NCBI RefSeq assembly: GCF_028687615.1 | Contig: NZ_JAQTZU010000010.1 | Location: 1-64,000 of the forward strand | Source of the DNA: Methylovulum sp. | Lineage (GTDB): Bacteria; Pseudomonadota; Gammaproteobacteria; Methylococcales; Methylomonadaceae | Length of the DNA stretch: 64,000 bases | Direction: 5' to 3' | In this document: piece by piece, positions 28,031-38,251 of the stretch | Layout of the letters: each line of letters begins with the position of its first letter | Position numbering within the stretch: position 1 is the first letter of the stretch | Position numbers and translations under genes: made by a program | Notes under the pieces: generated by a model | Databases searched by the model: none | Seen by the model: only the letters and a program-made list of their open reading frames with translations | Told to the model about the DNA's origin: nothing

Positions 28031-29020
28031 TTACTTACTCTGGTTAAGCTGTGACCAATAAATTAAGATTTCTTCAAAAAGAATCTGTTTGTTGATGGTG
28101 GTGTCCAAGCGTTGCCGGCTGCTGAGCAACAAATCATATAAGCCATAAAGTTTTTTTAATGCCATGCCCTGTGCCAAAGCTTGCAGGGGTTTAATCAAAT
28201 CAGGATTGAACAAGCTATCGGTCGAAGCATGATAAACGCACTTTATTAAATCCATCACCCATGAGCTGATCCAGAAAAGCAATTGTGATGCAGACAGGGC
28301 CTGCCAATTTTCAGCAACGACAACCGGATGCGTTTGTTGTTTGGCTATGGCTAACCATTCCTTGAAACAATCATTACGTTGTTTCAGCGTATCTTGATGG
28401 GCATATTCTAATGCCAATAACGGGGCGTATTGCGCCAATGCCAACAAAATCGGCAAATCTGCTGATGATAATCCTGGCTTTTGCTCCCTTAACCAAGCAC
28501 TTAGAATATTTATGCCCGCTGCCGCAATCGCCAATTTTTGGCAACGGCTGACAATAGTCGCTGGCAGTTTGGCGGGTTTGTCGGTGATCAGCAGAATCAC
28601 CGTCCGCTCAGCCGGCTCTTCCAAGCATTTTAAAAACGCATTCGCCGCTCTGGTGTTCATGGCATCGGCGGGATTAACAATGACGACACGGTATTTATCG
28701 TACTGCGGCTTTAAGCTGATGCGCGTGATCAAGGTGCGGACTTGTTCTATGGCAATCCCTTTTCCGGCTTCCTCCGGCTGCAAGGCAATGAAATCAGGAT
28801 GGGTTTGGGCGGTAAACAGCAGGCAACTAGCACAGGCTCCGCAGGCCAGGCCATCACGTTGGGGATGGTTGCACAGCAAAGCATTGGCAAATTGTTTGGC
28901 GAGCTGTTGTTTACCATAGCCTTTTTTTCCCGTAATCAACAATGCCTGGGGTATGCGTTGCTGGACGACATAGTTTTGCAGATGCGTCCAATTTTGTTGT
29001 TGCCACGGTAGCAGGGTCAT
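28031..29020 (-). CDS. holB: DNA polymerase III delta' subunit
   Basis: HolB is part of the clamp loader that loads the beta sliding clamp. It has 329 residues. The N terminus has LLITGKKGYGKQQL, a Walker-A-like loop with Gln after Lys, as expected for a non-hydrolysing delta' chain. The zinc cysteines are CNHPQRDGLACGACASC. LKCLEEPAERTVILLIT is also typical. It overlaps tmk by 4 bases, in the tmk-holB-pilZ order usual for gammaproteobacteria. Confidence 0.95.
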   Translation of the reverse strand: MTLLPWQQQNWTHLQNYVVQQRIPQALLITGKKGYGKQQLAKQFANALLCNHPQRDGLACGACASCLLFTAQTHPDFIALQPEEAGKGIAIEQVRTLITRISLKPQYDKYRVVIVNPADAMNTRAANAFLKCLEEPAERTVILLITDKPAKLPATIVSRCQKLAIAAAGINILSAWLREQKPGLSSADLPILLALAQYAPLLALEYAHQDTLKQRNDCFKEWLAIAKQQTHPVVVAENWQALSASQLLFWISSWVMDLIKCVYHASTDSLFNPDLIKPLQALAQGMALKKLYGLYDLLLSSRQRLDTTINKQILFEEILIYWSQLNQSK

Positions 29021-29640
29021 CGCAACAAAATCCGCAAATTTTCCGTTATGGCCTGTTGCACTTCCACCAGCGGCTGGTTGGCTTTAATCAGTTTGATGCG
29101 CTGTGGATGCAGTTCCATCTGTAATAAATAGGCCCGTCTGACCCGTTCAAAAAAGCTGGTTTTTTCCGCTTCAAAACGGTCAACCACAACACGTTTTCTG
29201 ACCCGCGCCATACCAATTTCAACTGGCGCATCCAACAACAAGGTTAAATCCGGCCGTAAAGTGCCTTGGACAAAATTTTCCAGCCACTCAATGGTACTTG
29301 CTTTCATATTTCGCCCGCCACCCTGGTACGCATAGGTCGCATCGGTGAAACGGTCGCTCAGCACCCAGTTGCCTTGTGCCAATGCTGGTTCTATCACATG
29401 TTTGATGTGCTGTGCCCTGGCTGCAAACATCATCAGCAATTCGGCCTGTTCAGTCACGGTTTCACTACCGGCATCCAGTAATAATTGGCGTATTTTTTCG
29501 GCAAGGAACGTCCCGCCCGGTTCACGGGTGACAACAACCGGAATATGATGTTTTTCTAAATAATCTTTGATAAACGCTAGATTGGTGGTTTTACCGACAC
29601 CCTCGACACCTTCCAGAGTTATAAATTTACCGCGTATCAT
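29017..29640 (-). CDS. tmk: thymidylate kinase
   Basis: Tmk phosphorylates dTMP to dTDP. It has 207 residues. The P-loop is LEGVEGVGKTTN, followed by the DR[E/Y]-type TREPGGT motif, the DRFTDATYAYQGGGR substrate-binding motif, and LLLDAPVEIGMARVRKR. Its start overlaps mltG by 14 bases and its end overlaps holB by 4, so it is translationally coupled on both sides. Confidence 0.96.
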   Translation of the reverse strand: MIRGKFITLEGVEGVGKTTNLAFIKDYLEKHHIPVVVTREPGGTFLAEKIRQLLLDAGSETVTEQAELLMMFAARAQHIKHVIEPALAQGNWVLSDRFTDATYAYQGGGRNMKASTIEWLENFVQGTLRPDLTLLLDAPVEIGMARVRKRVVVDRFEAEKTSFFERVRRAYLLQMELHPQRIKLIKANQPLVEVQQAITENLRILLR

Positions 29641-30649
29641 GTTTCTTCCTCTGGTAATTGTCCACCGCCAGATTATGGGCTTTTAAGCTTGCAGAAAAGA
29701 CATGGGTGCCATCACCACGCGCAACAAAATAAAGATTATCGGAGTTATCGGGATGTAAGGCGGCGTTAATGGCTTCCCGCCCTGGCATGGCAATAGGGGT
29801 GGGTGGCAGGCCAGCAATCACATAGGTATTGTAAGGTGTCAGTGCCCTTAAGTCTTTGTAGGTGATATTGCCTTGATAGGCTTCGCCTATCCCGTAAATG
29901 ACGGTCGGATCGGTTTGCAGGCGCATCCCTTGTTGCAGGCGGCGGACAAACACGCCGGCAATCTGGCTTCGCTCCGGTTTGGCGGCGGTTTCTTTTTCGA
30001 CAATAGAAGCCATAATTAACGCTTCGTAGACATTTTTATAAGGTAGGTTTTCGGCTTTTTTAGCCCATTCCTGATCAATTATAGTCTGCATTTTCACGTA
30101 GGCCCTTTGCAGCAAAGCGAAATCAGTCGTGTGTTTTTCAAAAAAGTAAGTGTCCGGGAAAAACGCGCCTTCGGGATGTGGAATTTGTGCACCCAACTTA
30201 GCCATTAATGAAACGGCATCGCCTTCTTTAAGCGTATGGTCAAGGTGGGGGTTTTTTTCAATTTCTTGCCTTATCTGTTGGTAATTCCAACCTTCTGGAA
30301 AAGTGATTGCGTATTGTTTAGTCTTGCCTGACATCAACAAGGCTAAAATGCCTTGCATAGTCAGTCCCGGCGCCAATTCATATTCGCCGGTTTTAAGCCG
30401 TTTAAACGCATCATCTTGCAAGGCCAGTAACTTAAACCACACGGGATTAAGGGGCAGTTGTTGTTCCAGCAATTTGTCGGTAATCCGCGCGAAAGAATCG
30501 CCTTTGGCAATTTCTACCGTGACCGGATTGCCTGTTACTACAGGCATGTACAGTGCGTCCTGATACCCCAGCCATGCCCAAAAAACCGGGCAAGCCAAAA
30601 GCAAAACCAAAATACCAGCCACTTTATGCCGCAACGCCAACACCCGCAA
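29627..30649 (-). CDS. mltG: endolytic murein transglycosylase
   Basis: MltG cleaves nascent glycan strands in the inner membrane and releases undecaprenol-linked chains. It has 340 residues: a single N-terminal membrane helix (VAGILVLLLACPVFWAWLG), a LysM-like region (VEIAKGDSF), and the YceG domain with catalytic glutamate in IMASIVEKETA and the ASGLPPTPI-like motif IAGLPPTPIAMPG. The start is a TTG at 30649 or, equally plausible, a GTG at 30643; there is no ATG. It overlaps pabC by up to 26 bases, the usual pabC-mltG-tmk arrangement. Confidence 0.95.
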   Translation of the reverse strand: MRVLALRHKVAGILVLLLACPVFWAWLGYQDALYMPVVTGNPVTVEIAKGDSFARITDKLLEQQLPLNPVWFKLLALQDDAFKRLKTGEYELAPGLTMQGILALLMSGKTKQYAITFPEGWNYQQIRQEIEKNPHLDHTLKEGDAVSLMAKLGAQIPHPEGAFFPDTYFFEKHTTDFALLQRAYVKMQTIIDQEWAKKAENLPYKNVYEALIMASIVEKETAAKPERSQIAGVFVRRLQQGMRLQTDPTVIYGIGEAYQGNITYKDLRALTPYNTYVIAGLPPTPIAMPGREAINAALHPDNSDNLYFVARGDGTHVFSASLKAHNLAVDNYQRKKHDTR

Positions 30650-31466
30650 ATTTAGATCGGGCCAACCATTGTTGAATTTGCCGGCTTATCGGCCCAACTG
30701 AAAAAGGGCTGCCTTCAATTTGCCTGACCGGCCAGATGCCCATAATGGAATTGCTAAAGAAGATTTCATCAGCCGACAGTATGTCGGCTTTTGTGTAGTG
30801 ATGCTCGATCACAGCCAGCTTGTTTTGCGTACAAAGCCCAATGATAATCTGGCGCATAACCCCGGCAACCCCCGATTGCGTCAATTGTGCGGTATATAAG
30901 ACATTATTTTTAACATAAAAAATATTGCTCATCGTGCCTTCAATCACATGATCATTCATATCGAGCATAATCCCTTCTTGGATGCCGGGATCTGACCATT
31001 CTGCCCTGGCCAAAACCTGTTCAAGGCGGTTCAAATGCTTGATTCCCGCTAAAGCAGGATTTAACCCCAAACGGGTATGGCAGAAACGGGCAATGACGCC
31101 CTGTTGCGGGTATGAATCGGGATAATCGGGGAAAGGATGTAAGCTTATGACGCGGGTAGGCTCAATAATATCAGGCTGCCGGTAGCCTCTGCCGCCCGCC
31201 CCTCGGGTGAGGATGAGTTTTACAACGGCTTGCCCCATTACAGGGGCAAAAGTACAAACTTTATTAATTTCAGAGACAAGTAGCTTGGTATCGGGTGTAG
31301 GAAGATAAAGCCTGGCGCAACCTGTTTGTAAGCGTTGTAAATGCTGTTCCAAAAAAACAGCTTGCCGGTTGAAGATTTCTATGGTTTCAAATAAACCATC
31401 GCCGTATTGGAAACCACGGTCTGCTACGTCAATCGTCGTGCTGGCTATGCCGTTGACAAGATACAT
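30624..31466 (-). CDS. pabC: aminodeoxychorismate lyase
   Basis: PabC is a fold-type IV PLP enzyme that releases pyruvate from aminodeoxychorismate to give p-aminobenzoate for folate. It has 280 residues from the ATG at 31466 (MYLVNGIAST); upstream frame sequence belongs to fabF. Seen are DRGFQYGDGLFETIEI, the PLP lysine in GIKHLNRLEQVLAR, EGTMSNIFYV, and SGVAGVMRQII. It lies 19 bases after fabF, as in many gammaproteobacterial fab clusters. Confidence 0.93.
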   Translation of the reverse strand: MYLVNGIASTTIDVADRGFQYGDGLFETIEIFNRQAVFLEQHLQRLQTGCARLYLPTPDTKLLVSEINKVCTFAPVMGQAVVKLILTRGAGGRGYRQPDIIEPTRVISLHPFPDYPDSYPQQGVIARFCHTRLGLNPALAGIKHLNRLEQVLARAEWSDPGIQEGIMLDMNDHVIEGTMSNIFYVKNNVLYTAQLTQSGVAGVMRQIIIGLCTQNKLAVIEHHYTKADILSADEIFFSNSIMGIWPVRQIEGSPFSVGPISRQIQQWLARSKFAGVGVAA

Positions 31467-31485
31467 GTAGAGCAGGCAAGGCAAG

Positions 31486-32736
31486 CTATCCGTAACGTTT
31501 AAAGACCAACGACCCGTTGGTGCCGCCGAATCCGAAGGAGTTGGACATCGCCACATCAATTTTCATGTTTCTGGCGGTGTTCGGGACATAATCAAGATCA
31601 CACGCAGGGTCTTGATTATCTAGGTTGATCGTTGGCGGGGCAATTTGATGTCTAATGCTTAATGCCGTCAACACCGCTTCAATACCGCCTGCCGCACCTA
31701 ACAAATGGCCTATCATGGACTTGGTTGAACTGACCGCAACCTTATAAGCATGATCGCCAAGAGCCGCCTTCATCGCCATCGTTTCGCCCAAATCACCTGC
31801 GGGAGTTGACGTGCCATGCGCGTTGATATAATCAACTTGGCCAGCATTTAAACCGGCATCATGTAATGCCAGCCTCATGCAACGGGCCGCACCTTCACCA
31901 CCTTCCGATGGCGTGGTGATATGGTAAGCGTCACCGCTCATGCCAAAACCGATCAATTCGGCATAAATAGTGGCACCGCGGGCTTTGGCATGTTCCAATT
32001 CTTCGAGGACCACCACCCCTGCCCCATCACTCAACACAAAACCATCACGGTCTTTGTCCCAAGGACGGCTTGCGGATTGGGGATCAGCGTTGCGGCGTGA
32101 CAACGCCTTAGCCGAAGCAAACCCGCCCATTGCCGTAGGTGAAGAAGTGCAACGCTCTGCGCCACCCGCCACCATGACATCGGCATCGCCGTACATGATC
32201 AGACGCGCCGCATCACCGATATTATGCGTACCCGTGGCACAAGCGGTGACGATAGCGTAGTTTGGCCCTTTCAAACCATACTTGATCGAAAGGTTGCCGG
32301 AAATCATGTTGATGATGTTGCCAGGCACAAAAAACGGCGAAATACGGCGGGGGCCGCTTTTGTCATAAGTCGCGTAACATTCTTCGATACCAGTAATGCC
32401 ACCGATACCGGAACCGATGGCAACACCAATACGTCCGGCATTGGCTTCAGTCACTTCAATCCCAGAATCTTCAAACGCCTGGCAACCGGCGGCAATCCCA
32501 TAATGGATAAAGCCATCCATACGTTTAGCATCTTTTTCGGCTATGTATTGGGTGACATCAAAATTTCTGATCACGCCACCGAAAGTGGTCGCAAAAGGCG
32601 AAATATCAAATGAATCAATCGGAGTTATTCCGCTTTTACCGTTGACAATACCATCCCAAGTTTCAGAAACGGTGTTAGCTAAGGGGGTGACAGCACCCAA
32701 TCCAGTTATTACAACTCGACGTTTGCTCAATGTCAT
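31486..32736 (-). CDS. fabF: beta-ketoacyl-ACP synthase II
   Basis: FabF elongates fatty acyl chains with malonyl-ACP. It has 416 residues. The catalytic triad is visible: Cys166 in [11 protein letters not shown], His in [12 protein letters not shown] and His in [12 protein letters not shown]. Length is normal. It follows acpP in the order fabD-fabG-acpP-fabF seen across gammaproteobacteria. Confidence 0.97.
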   Translation of the reverse strand: MTLSKRRVVITGLGAVTPLANTVSETWDGIVNGKSGITPIDSFDISPFATTFGGVIRNFDVTQYIAEKDAKRMDGFIHYGIAAGCQAFEDSGIEVTEANAGRIGVAIGSGIGGITGIEECYATYDKSGPRRISPFFVPGNIINMISGNLSIKYGLKGPNYAIVTACATGTHNIGDAARLIMYGDADVMVAGGAERCTSSPTAMGGFASAKALSRRNADPQSASRPWDKDRDGFVLSDGAGVVVLEELEHAKARGATIYAELIGFGMSGDAYHITTPSEGGEGAARCMRLALHDAGLNAGQVDYINAHGTSTPAGDLGETMAMKAALGDHAYKVAVSSTKSMIGHLLGAAGGIEAVLTALSIRHQIAPPTINLDNQDPACDLDYVPNTARNMKIDVAMSNSFGFGGTNGSLVFKRYG

Positions 32737-32812
32737 GTCCGTAAGAAATCAAGAAAGGAATTAGAAGGAGGGAAAGTTAGTGGATGAAACGGGTTCATCC
32801 ACTGGATGGTCA

Positions 32813-33043
32813 TCAAACGTGCTTTTCTACATAATCAATGGCTTGTTGGACGGTAGTGATTTTTTCAGCATCTTCATCTGGAATTTCACATTCGAATTCT
32901 TCTTCAAGAGCCATCACGAGTTCAACTGTATCCAGAGAATCAGCACCAAGATCGTCTACAAAAGAAGCATCTGTAGCAATTTCTTCCTTAACACCCAGTT
33001 GCTCCGCAACAATCTTTTTTACTCGTTCTTCAATGTTACTCAT
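32813..33043 (-). CDS. acpP: acyl carrier protein
   Basis: This is the 76-residue acidic carrier whose Ser36, in the DSLD motif ([19 protein letters not shown]), takes the phosphopantetheine arm. GAGGA precedes the ATG. It has its own 138-base upstream gap after fabG, typical for an extra strong promoter in front of acpP. The 76 bases to fabF hold no gene. Confidence 0.98.
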   Translation of the reverse strand: MSNIEERVKKIVAEQLGVKEEIATDASFVDDLGADSLDTVELVMALEEEFECEIPDEDAEKITTVQQAIDYVEKHV

Positions 33044-33181
33044 AATTTATATCCTCAAACAATGTAAGCTTTTCTATTTTGCTTACAAAAGTATTGTTAT
33101 TAATTTTTACTAGAAATCCCGTCCCCGGCAATTCCAGACGGTCGGGGAATTATACTTTCATATTACAATAATGTCACAATT

Positions 33182-33913
33182 TTAAGGCATAAACATCCCG
33201 CCGTTGACATGGATAGTTTCGCCAGTAATGTATGCCGCCCCTGATGATGCCAAAAACGACACGGCATGGGCTATTTCATCGGCATTGCCTAATCGGCCCA
33301 AAGGAATGCCCGCCAACAATTTGATTTTGATGTCGTCATTCAATTCTTTGGTCATATCGGTGTCAATAAAACCTGGGGCGACGGTGTTGACAGTAATGTT
33401 GCGCGAACCGACTTCCTTGGCCAGGGACTTGCCAAAACCGATCATGCCCGCTTTTGCCGCCGCATAATTGGCTTGCCCTGCATTGCCCGTCGCCCCGACT
33501 ACTGAGGAAATATTGATGATGCGCCCGTATTTTTCTTTCATCATGCCGCGCAGCACGGCTTTGCTCATGCGGAACACGGAAGTCAGGTTGGTGGTGATGA
33601 TGTCATCCCACTCCTCGTCTTTCATGCGCATCAGCAGATTATCGCGGGTAATGCCGGCATTGTTGACCAATACCGTCGGTACACCGAATTCGTCGTTGAC
33701 GGTTTTGATCAATCCATCTATTGATGCTGCATCCGCAACATTAAGCTTGATGCCTTTCCCTGATACACCCAGATAAGCCGTAATGGACTCTGCGCCGTTA
33801 TCGGTCGTTGCCGTACCCACGACAAAAAAACCATCCGTAGCCAAACGTTCGGCAATCGCCTTGCCAATACCACGGCTGGCACCCGTCACCAATGCGATTT
33901 GCTTAGTTGTCAT
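33182..33913 (-). CDS. fabG: 3-oxoacyl-ACP reductase
   Basis: FabG reduces the beta-keto group with NADPH. It has 243 residues, a short-chain dehydrogenase with TGASRGIGKAIA (cofactor loop), LVNNAGITRDNL, catalytic Ser in INISSVVG and YxxxK as NYAAAKAG, then the PGFIDTDMT loop. It overlaps fabD by 11 bases, so translation is coupled. Confidence 0.97.
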   Translation of the reverse strand: MTTKQIALVTGASRGIGKAIAERLATDGFFVVGTATTDNGAESITAYLGVSGKGIKLNVADAASIDGLIKTVNDEFGVPTVLVNNAGITRDNLLMRMKDEEWDDIITTNLTSVFRMSKAVLRGMMKEKYGRIINISSVVGATGNAGQANYAAAKAGMIGFGKSLAKEVGSRNITVNTVAPGFIDTDMTKELNDDIKIKLLAGIPLGRLGNADEIAHAVSFLASSGAAYITGETIHVNGGMFMP

Positions 33914-34871
33914 AGCTTAACTCCGATTGTTGGGCTTCCAATAGATCATCTAATGTTTTCTGGTCATATAGGGCGAAATGTCCGGCATGTTTCGCGATGC
34001 GCTTGTTTAGCCCCAACAAAACCTTGCCCGGCCCGCACTCGACAAAACAATCGACACCTTGTTTAGCCATAGTCTCAACCGTATCCACCCAACGCACGGG
34101 CCTATATAACTGCTCAACCAAAATATGCTTTATCGCCACGGGATCGCTGTGCGACTCGGCATCGACATTGTGGATCAACTTTACCTGAGGTGTGGCAATG
34201 GACACGTCCAATAGAAACCCGCTCAGTTTTTCGGCTGCCGGTTTCATTAATTCGCAATGGGACGGTACGCTGACGGGTATCGGTAAGACACGTTTCGCGC
34301 CTTTGTTTTTGGCGGCAAGCATCGCCCTTTCCACAGCCGCCGCATGGCCTGCTATGACCACTTGTCCAAGCGTGTTGAAATTTACGGCGGCAACCACTTC
34401 ATCGTTTGCCACGTCGGCGCACACGTCCACAACATCTTGGTCGCTCAACCCTAAGATGGCCGCCATTGCCCCCATGCCTTCCGGTACAGCTTCCTGCATT
34501 AACCGGCCACGAAGGGCGACCAAGCCTATGGCATCTTCAAATGATAAGGCATCAGAACAGACCAAAGCCGTGTATTCCCCCAAACTATGGCCCGCCATCC
34601 AAGCAGGACGCACCGGACTCAGCTTGCACCAAATTTCCCAGACCGCAAATCCGGCAGCCAGCATGATAGGCTGGGTGTTATGGGTTTGATCCAGTTCATT
34701 GTCAAAATTTTCGGTGACAATGCGCCAAAGATCAAGCCCCAAGACCTCAGACGCCCGTGCAAAAGTGTGTTTGACAGAGGGATAATGCCCGGACAAATTT
34801 GCCAACATCCCCACAGTTTGTGAGCCTTGTCCAGGAAAAACAAAGGCCAAATTATTAGACTGATTGCTCAT
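33903..34871 (-). CDS. fabD: malonyl CoA-acyl carrier protein transacylase
   Basis: FabD charges ACP with malonate. It has 322 residues from the ATG at 34871 (MSNQSNNLAFVF). Seen are FPGQGSQTVGM, the nucleophile serine in MAGHSLGEYTALVCSDAL, RGRLMQEAVPEGMGAM, and the histidine region PVSVPSHCELM. It is in the fabH-fabD-fabG-acpP run; the 109 bases to fabH hold no gene. Confidence 0.97.
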   Translation of the reverse strand: MSNQSNNLAFVFPGQGSQTVGMLANLSGHYPSVKHTFARASEVLGLDLWRIVTENFDNELDQTHNTQPIMLAAGFAVWEIWCKLSPVRPAWMAGHSLGEYTALVCSDALSFEDAIGLVALRGRLMQEAVPEGMGAMAAILGLSDQDVVDVCADVANDEVVAAVNFNTLGQVVIAGHAAAVERAMLAAKNKGAKRVLPIPVSVPSHCELMKPAAEKLSGFLLDVSIATPQVKLIHNVDAESHSDPVAIKHILVEQLYRPVRWVDTVETMAKQGVDCFVECGPGKVLLGLNKRIAKHAGHFALYDQKTLDDLLEAQQSELSYDN

Positions 34872-34980
34872 TACCAATTTTAATTATTTTTATACGGTTG
34901 TTAATATTTAACTACTAAGTGCTTGCCCAAAAAAGCGTGGGAGGGGCATTCCATGTCCAATGCCAGCACTTATGCAAGCA

Positions 34981-35949
34981 TTAATATCTGATAAGCGCGG
35001 AACCCCAAGTAAACCCTGCGCCAAAGGCTTCCAGCAAAACCACTTGCCCGCGTTGTATGCGTCCATCACGGACCGCTTCATTAAAAGCCAGCAACACCGA
35101 CGCCGACGAGGTGTTGCCCTGGGTTTCCAAGGTCACGACCACCTGTTCCATCGACATTTTCAGCTTTTTGGCGGTGGCGGCAATGATACGGATATTGGCT
35201 TGATGCGGCACCAGCCAGTCTATATCCGTTTTCTCCATTTGATTGGCTTCCAAGGTTTCATCAACAATACGCCCCAATGTATTGACCGCCACTTTAAAGA
35301 CTTCGTTGCCACGCATATTGATATAGCCCAACTCATCTTTCCCTGCATCAGTCGCCACTTGCGGATTCGGGCAAAACAACAAATCTTCGTATTCGCCATC
35401 GGAATGGATGTGTGTGGACAAAATACCCTTTTCTTCCGCAGCCTGCAACACCACAGCCCCCGCACCGTCACCAAACAGGACGCAAGTGCTACGGTCAGTC
35501 CAATCGACAATGCGCGAACAAATTTCCGAACCGACCACCAGAACGGTTTTTGCCGCGCCGGACTTAATGTACTGGTCAGCAATGCTCAAACCAAAGATCG
35601 AACCGGAACAGGCGGCCTGCACATCAAACGCGACACAGTTTTTTATCCCCAAACGCTGTTGCAACAAACAACCCGTACTCGGATAAACACGGTCAGGTGT
35701 TCCGGTTGCGACAATAATCAAATCAATCGTTTCAGCGTCAATCTGCGCCGCTTCAAGCGCTTGTCTGGCGGCGATTTCCGCCATGCTTGCAGAACTTTCT
35801 TCGGCGGCGGCGATACGGCGGCTTTTAATGCCTGTGCGTTCGTGTATCCAATTATCAGAAGTATCCACCATCAAAGAGATTTGCTCATTGGTCAGCACTT
35901 TTTCCGGCAAATAGCCGCCCGTGCCTATCACTCTTGAATAATGGCTCAT
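34981..35949 (-). CDS. fabH: beta-ketoacyl-ACP synthase III
   Basis: FabH starts fatty acid synthesis by condensing acetyl-CoA with malonyl-ACP. It has 322 residues. Cys114 is in [10 protein letters not shown], the catalytic His is in [11 protein letters not shown] and Asn is in [12 protein letters not shown]. It overlaps plsX by 4 bases. The plsX-fabH pair is a standard phospholipid-fatty acid link. Confidence 0.97.
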   Translation of the reverse strand: MSHYSRVIGTGGYLPEKVLTNEQISLMVDTSDNWIHERTGIKSRRIAAAEESSASMAEIAARQALEAAQIDAETIDLIIVATGTPDRVYPSTGCLLQQRLGIKNCVAFDVQAACSGSIFGLSIADQYIKSGAAKTVLVVGSEICSRIVDWTDRSTCVLFGDGAGAVVLQAAEEKGILSTHIHSDGEYEDLLFCPNPQVATDAGKDELGYINMRGNEVFKVAVNTLGRIVDETLEANQMEKTDIDWLVPHQANIRIIAATAKKLKMSMEQVVVTLETQGNTSSASVLLAFNEAVRDGRIQRGQVVLLEAFGAGFTWGSALIRY

Positions 35950-36974
35950 ACGCTTTCCCTTTGAGCTAAGATTAGTTGGATTTGCTCACTGACTTTTTTG
36001 ATCACGTCATTTTTCACTTCGACTTCGGCCAATTGGATTGCCGTCTTAAACGCCAACACATCGGCGCCGCCGTGGCTTTTAATCACCAATCCGCGCAAAC
36101 CTAAAAAGCTCGCGCCATTATAACGCCTCGGATCTATGCGTTTTTTAAAAGCCTTGAGCACCGGATAAGCGGCCAAAGCCGCCAGGCGGGTAAGCGGATT
36201 TTTGCCAAACGCTTCTTTCAGCGCGAAGCCCATCATCTTGGCGGCACCTTCTATGGATTTCAGCGCGACATTGCCAACAAAACCATCGGCAACAATCAAA
36301 TCGACTTTGACACTACCGGCAGTCAAGGAATCGCCTTCGACATAGCCAATGTAATTCAAGGAGGAGTTTTCCAGTAACTTAGCCGCCGCTTTCACTTGCT
36401 CGTTTCCCTTCACCTCTTCCTCGCCGATATTCAGCAAACCGACTTTAGGATGCTCTATTTGCTCGATGGCCTTGACCAATTCGTTGCCCATAATGGCAAA
36501 CTGGAACAGATGCTCGGCGGTACAATCGACATTCGCACCCAAATCCAAGGCGTGGGTATGCCCGTAGATAGACGGCAAAGTCGAAACAATGGCAGGACGA
36601 TCCACACCTGGGATCATTTTCAACACAAACCGTGCCGTCGCCATCAACGCGCCCGTATTGCCTGCACTGACGCAAGCATCGGCGGCACCGTCACGCACCA
36701 AATTGATGGCGACCCGCATCGACGAATCTTTTTTGTTCTTTAACGCTTTCGATGGCGACTCATCCATGCCGACGCATTGGGAGGCATGGTGGATGGACAA
36801 GCGTCCTTGATAGTCAAGCAATGCTTGCGCCAAATGTTGTTTAAGTAAAACTTCGTCACCCACCAAAATCAGCGTTAAGTCTGGATTGCCCTTTAAGCAA
36901 TCTAAGGAGGCAGGAACCGTCACAACAAGACCATGATCCCCACCCATTGCATCAATTGAAATTGTTAAGCCCAC
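35946..36974 (-). CDS. plsX: phosphate acyltransferase PlsX
   Basis: PlsX makes acyl phosphate from acyl-ACP for phosphatidic acid synthesis. It has 342 residues. The start is a GTG at 36974 (reads [13 protein letters not shown]). Visible are [37 protein letters not shown] and [15 protein letters not shown] terminator between rpmF and plsX likely attenuates read-through from the ribosomal gene. Confidence 0.96.
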   Translation of the reverse strand: MGLTISIDAMGGDHGLVVTVPASLDCLKGNPDLTLILVGDEVLLKQHLAQALLDYQGRLSIHHASQCVGMDESPSKALKNKKDSSMRVAINLVRDGAADACVSAGNTGALMATARFVLKMIPGVDRPAIVSTLPSIYGHTHALDLGANVDCTAEHLFQFAIMGNELVKAIEQIEHPKVGLLNIGEEEVKGNEQVKAAAKLLENSSLNYIGYVEGDSLTAGSVKVDLIVADGFVGNVALKSIEGAAKMMGFALKEAFGKNPLTRLAALAAYPVLKAFKKRIDPRRYNGASFLGLRGLVIKSHGGADVLAFKTAIQLAEVEVKNDVIKKVSEQIQLILAQRESV

Positions 36975-37000
36975 GCTGCCTGGTGACCCCGCCTTAAATT

Positions 37001-37028
37001 AAAAAAGCCGAACCCGCAAAGGTTCGGC
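37001..37028 (-). terminator. intrinsic terminator after rpmF
   Basis: GCCGAACC (37007-37014) pairs with GGTTCGGC (37021-37028), and the minus-strand transcript then has six U from the A run at 37001-37006. It lies 25 bases after rpmF and 27 before the plsX GTG, so it could act as an attenuator within the cluster. Confidence 0.8.
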
Positions 37029-37052
37029 ATATCATCAGGCCTTGAAAAAGCC

Positions 37053-37238
37053 TTAGTCTTCTTCAACAACCGCACCAACAATTTGACGGCCTTTAAAATA
37101 ACCATCGGGTGTCATGTGGTGACGCAAGTGCATTTCGCCTGTGATTGGATCTTGGGTCAATGCACGACTGGTTAACGAATCGTGTGAACGACGTTGGCCA
37201 CGTCTTGAACGTGACACTTTACTTTTCTGAACGGCCAT
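37053..37238 (-). CDS. rpmF: 50S ribosomal protein L32
   Basis: This 61-residue basic protein matches L32 (MAVQKSKVSRSRRGQRRSHD). It has a modified C-terminal half without the usual CxxC pair. Its ATG overlaps the yceD stop as TAATG. The yceD-rpmF-plsX order is conserved in proteobacteria. Confidence 0.96.
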   Translation of the reverse strand: MAVQKSKVSRSRRGQRRSHDSLTSRALTQDPITGEMHLRHHMTPDGYFKGRQIVGAVVEED

Positions 37239-37780
37239 TAGGAATCTCCAGTATTTTTTAAATTGGCTAAGATGGAAAAAGGGTTTTCACGGGATGATGG
37301 TTTCTCATCCCCAAATAATTCTGCTTTGTTAGTTGGTCTGTTTTTTTCAAAGTGGCCGGTCTCAAAACAAGCGTGCTGGTGTTTTGGAAATGCCGGCAAA
37401 GCCAGCAACAGCTCATCTTCGACAATGTCCTTAAGCAATAGGGTTTCGCCTTCAAGCATCAGCGGCTCAAATTCTTCGGGCAATTTATCGGCTTGCTCTA
37501 TAGAAGTGACAATGCCTAATTTGACCTCGCTATTGACAGGCCATTCCAGTGCTTCCAAACAATTCTGGCAACGCAATTGCAAAACGGTTTCCAGTCGGCC
37601 ATCAATCGTCGCCAATCGGCCTTCGCGTTGAAAAAAAAGCTCAATAGCAACCGCCCCCGAATCATCGAACAGCAAATCTGCCAAACGTTTCAGGTTATGC
37701 AAAGGAATTTGACCCTTTAAAGCACCACGCTTGTCGGCGAGATGCAACGGGTCTATGTATTCAGGTAATCGAGCTAACAT
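37238..37780 (-). CDS. yceD: YceD/DUF177 family protein
   Basis: The protein has 180 residues from the ATG at 37780 (MLARLPEYIDPLHLADK). The family core is visible: IDGRLETVLQLRCQNCLEALEWPV, with the CxxC pair, and VEDELLLALPAFPKH. YceD proteins are linked to 23S rRNA accumulation in plants and bacteria and are nearly always encoded before rpmF. The biochemical role is unclear. The reported longer frame to 37822 lacks family sequence. Confidence 0.92.
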   Translation of the reverse strand: MLARLPEYIDPLHLADKRGALKGQIPLHNLKRLADLLFDDSGAVAIELFFQREGRLATIDGRLETVLQLRCQNCLEALEWPVNSEVKLGIVTSIEQADKLPEEFEPLMLEGETLLLKDIVEDELLLALPAFPKHQHACFETGHFEKNRPTNKAELFGDEKPSSRENPFSILANLKNTGDS

Positions 37781-37910
37781 AACCGCACAATAATATATGG
37801 AAACGCCAAAAGCGTCAAACATTCAAATACAAAGCAATTTAACGTGCCGCCCTGCACCATCCTCCACCAATAGGAAGCATTGTCTATCTGGCTTCGCGGG
37901 GAAGGCACAT

Positions 37911-37935
37911 CCGGTTAGGGCTGCGCCCTAACCGG
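37911..37935. repeat. perfect 11-bp hairpin in a gene-poor stretch
   Basis: CCGGTTAGGGC (37911-37921) and GCCCTAACCGG (37925-37935) pair perfectly around a TGC loop. There is no adjacent T run. It lies in the 471-base stretch between yceD and the amidohydrolase-like gene, at the edge of the accessory region. Confidence 0.5.
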
Positions 37936-38015
37936 CCGCCACATAATTTTGACAAAACCGCAATCATGTGTGGATTGCCGCGCTTTCCATCCACCCGCAT
38001 CATAAGGAGGCTGCC

Positions 38016-38066
38016 ATGTTAGATAGTGCAATCAATTTCAGCCGCGCATCCGTTACCCCTAGTTAA
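38016..38066 (+). CDS. 16-residue ORF with strong ribosome site
   Basis: An ATG at 38016 follows AAGGAGG by 5 bases and opens a frame of 16 codons (MLDSAINFSRASVTPS) before TAA. The site is too good for chance, but the peptide has no recognised relative. It may be the surviving start of a truncated gene or a leader peptide. Confidence 0.3.
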   Translation: MLDSAINFSRASVTPS

Positions 38067-38118
38067 TTCTGCCGATTCCCACGGATCGGGGCTTCCACAA
38101 AAAAAATAGGCTATGTAG

Positions 38119-38244
38119 CGTAAAAAAACGCCGCGCAAAAACCTGCAATTATGTAAAGAAGCGGCGCGGATAGTCGCGCTGGTGCTGACGGGCGAAACCC
38201 AGCAACCTTTGTTGCGGGATTTGCTAGCAGCCTGCCGGACTTAG
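38119..38244 (+). pseudogene. gene remnant (possible RbfA-like fragment)
   Basis: A 41-codon frame without a start (RKKTPRKNLQLCKEAARIV, then LVLTGETQQPLLRDL) follows an in-frame ATG-TAG. The mix of basic start and helical segment recalls the N terminus of ribosome-binding factor A-like proteins, from memory only. It is probably decayed; the family name is a guess. Confidence 0.25.
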
Positions 38245-38251
38245 CCCCCAG

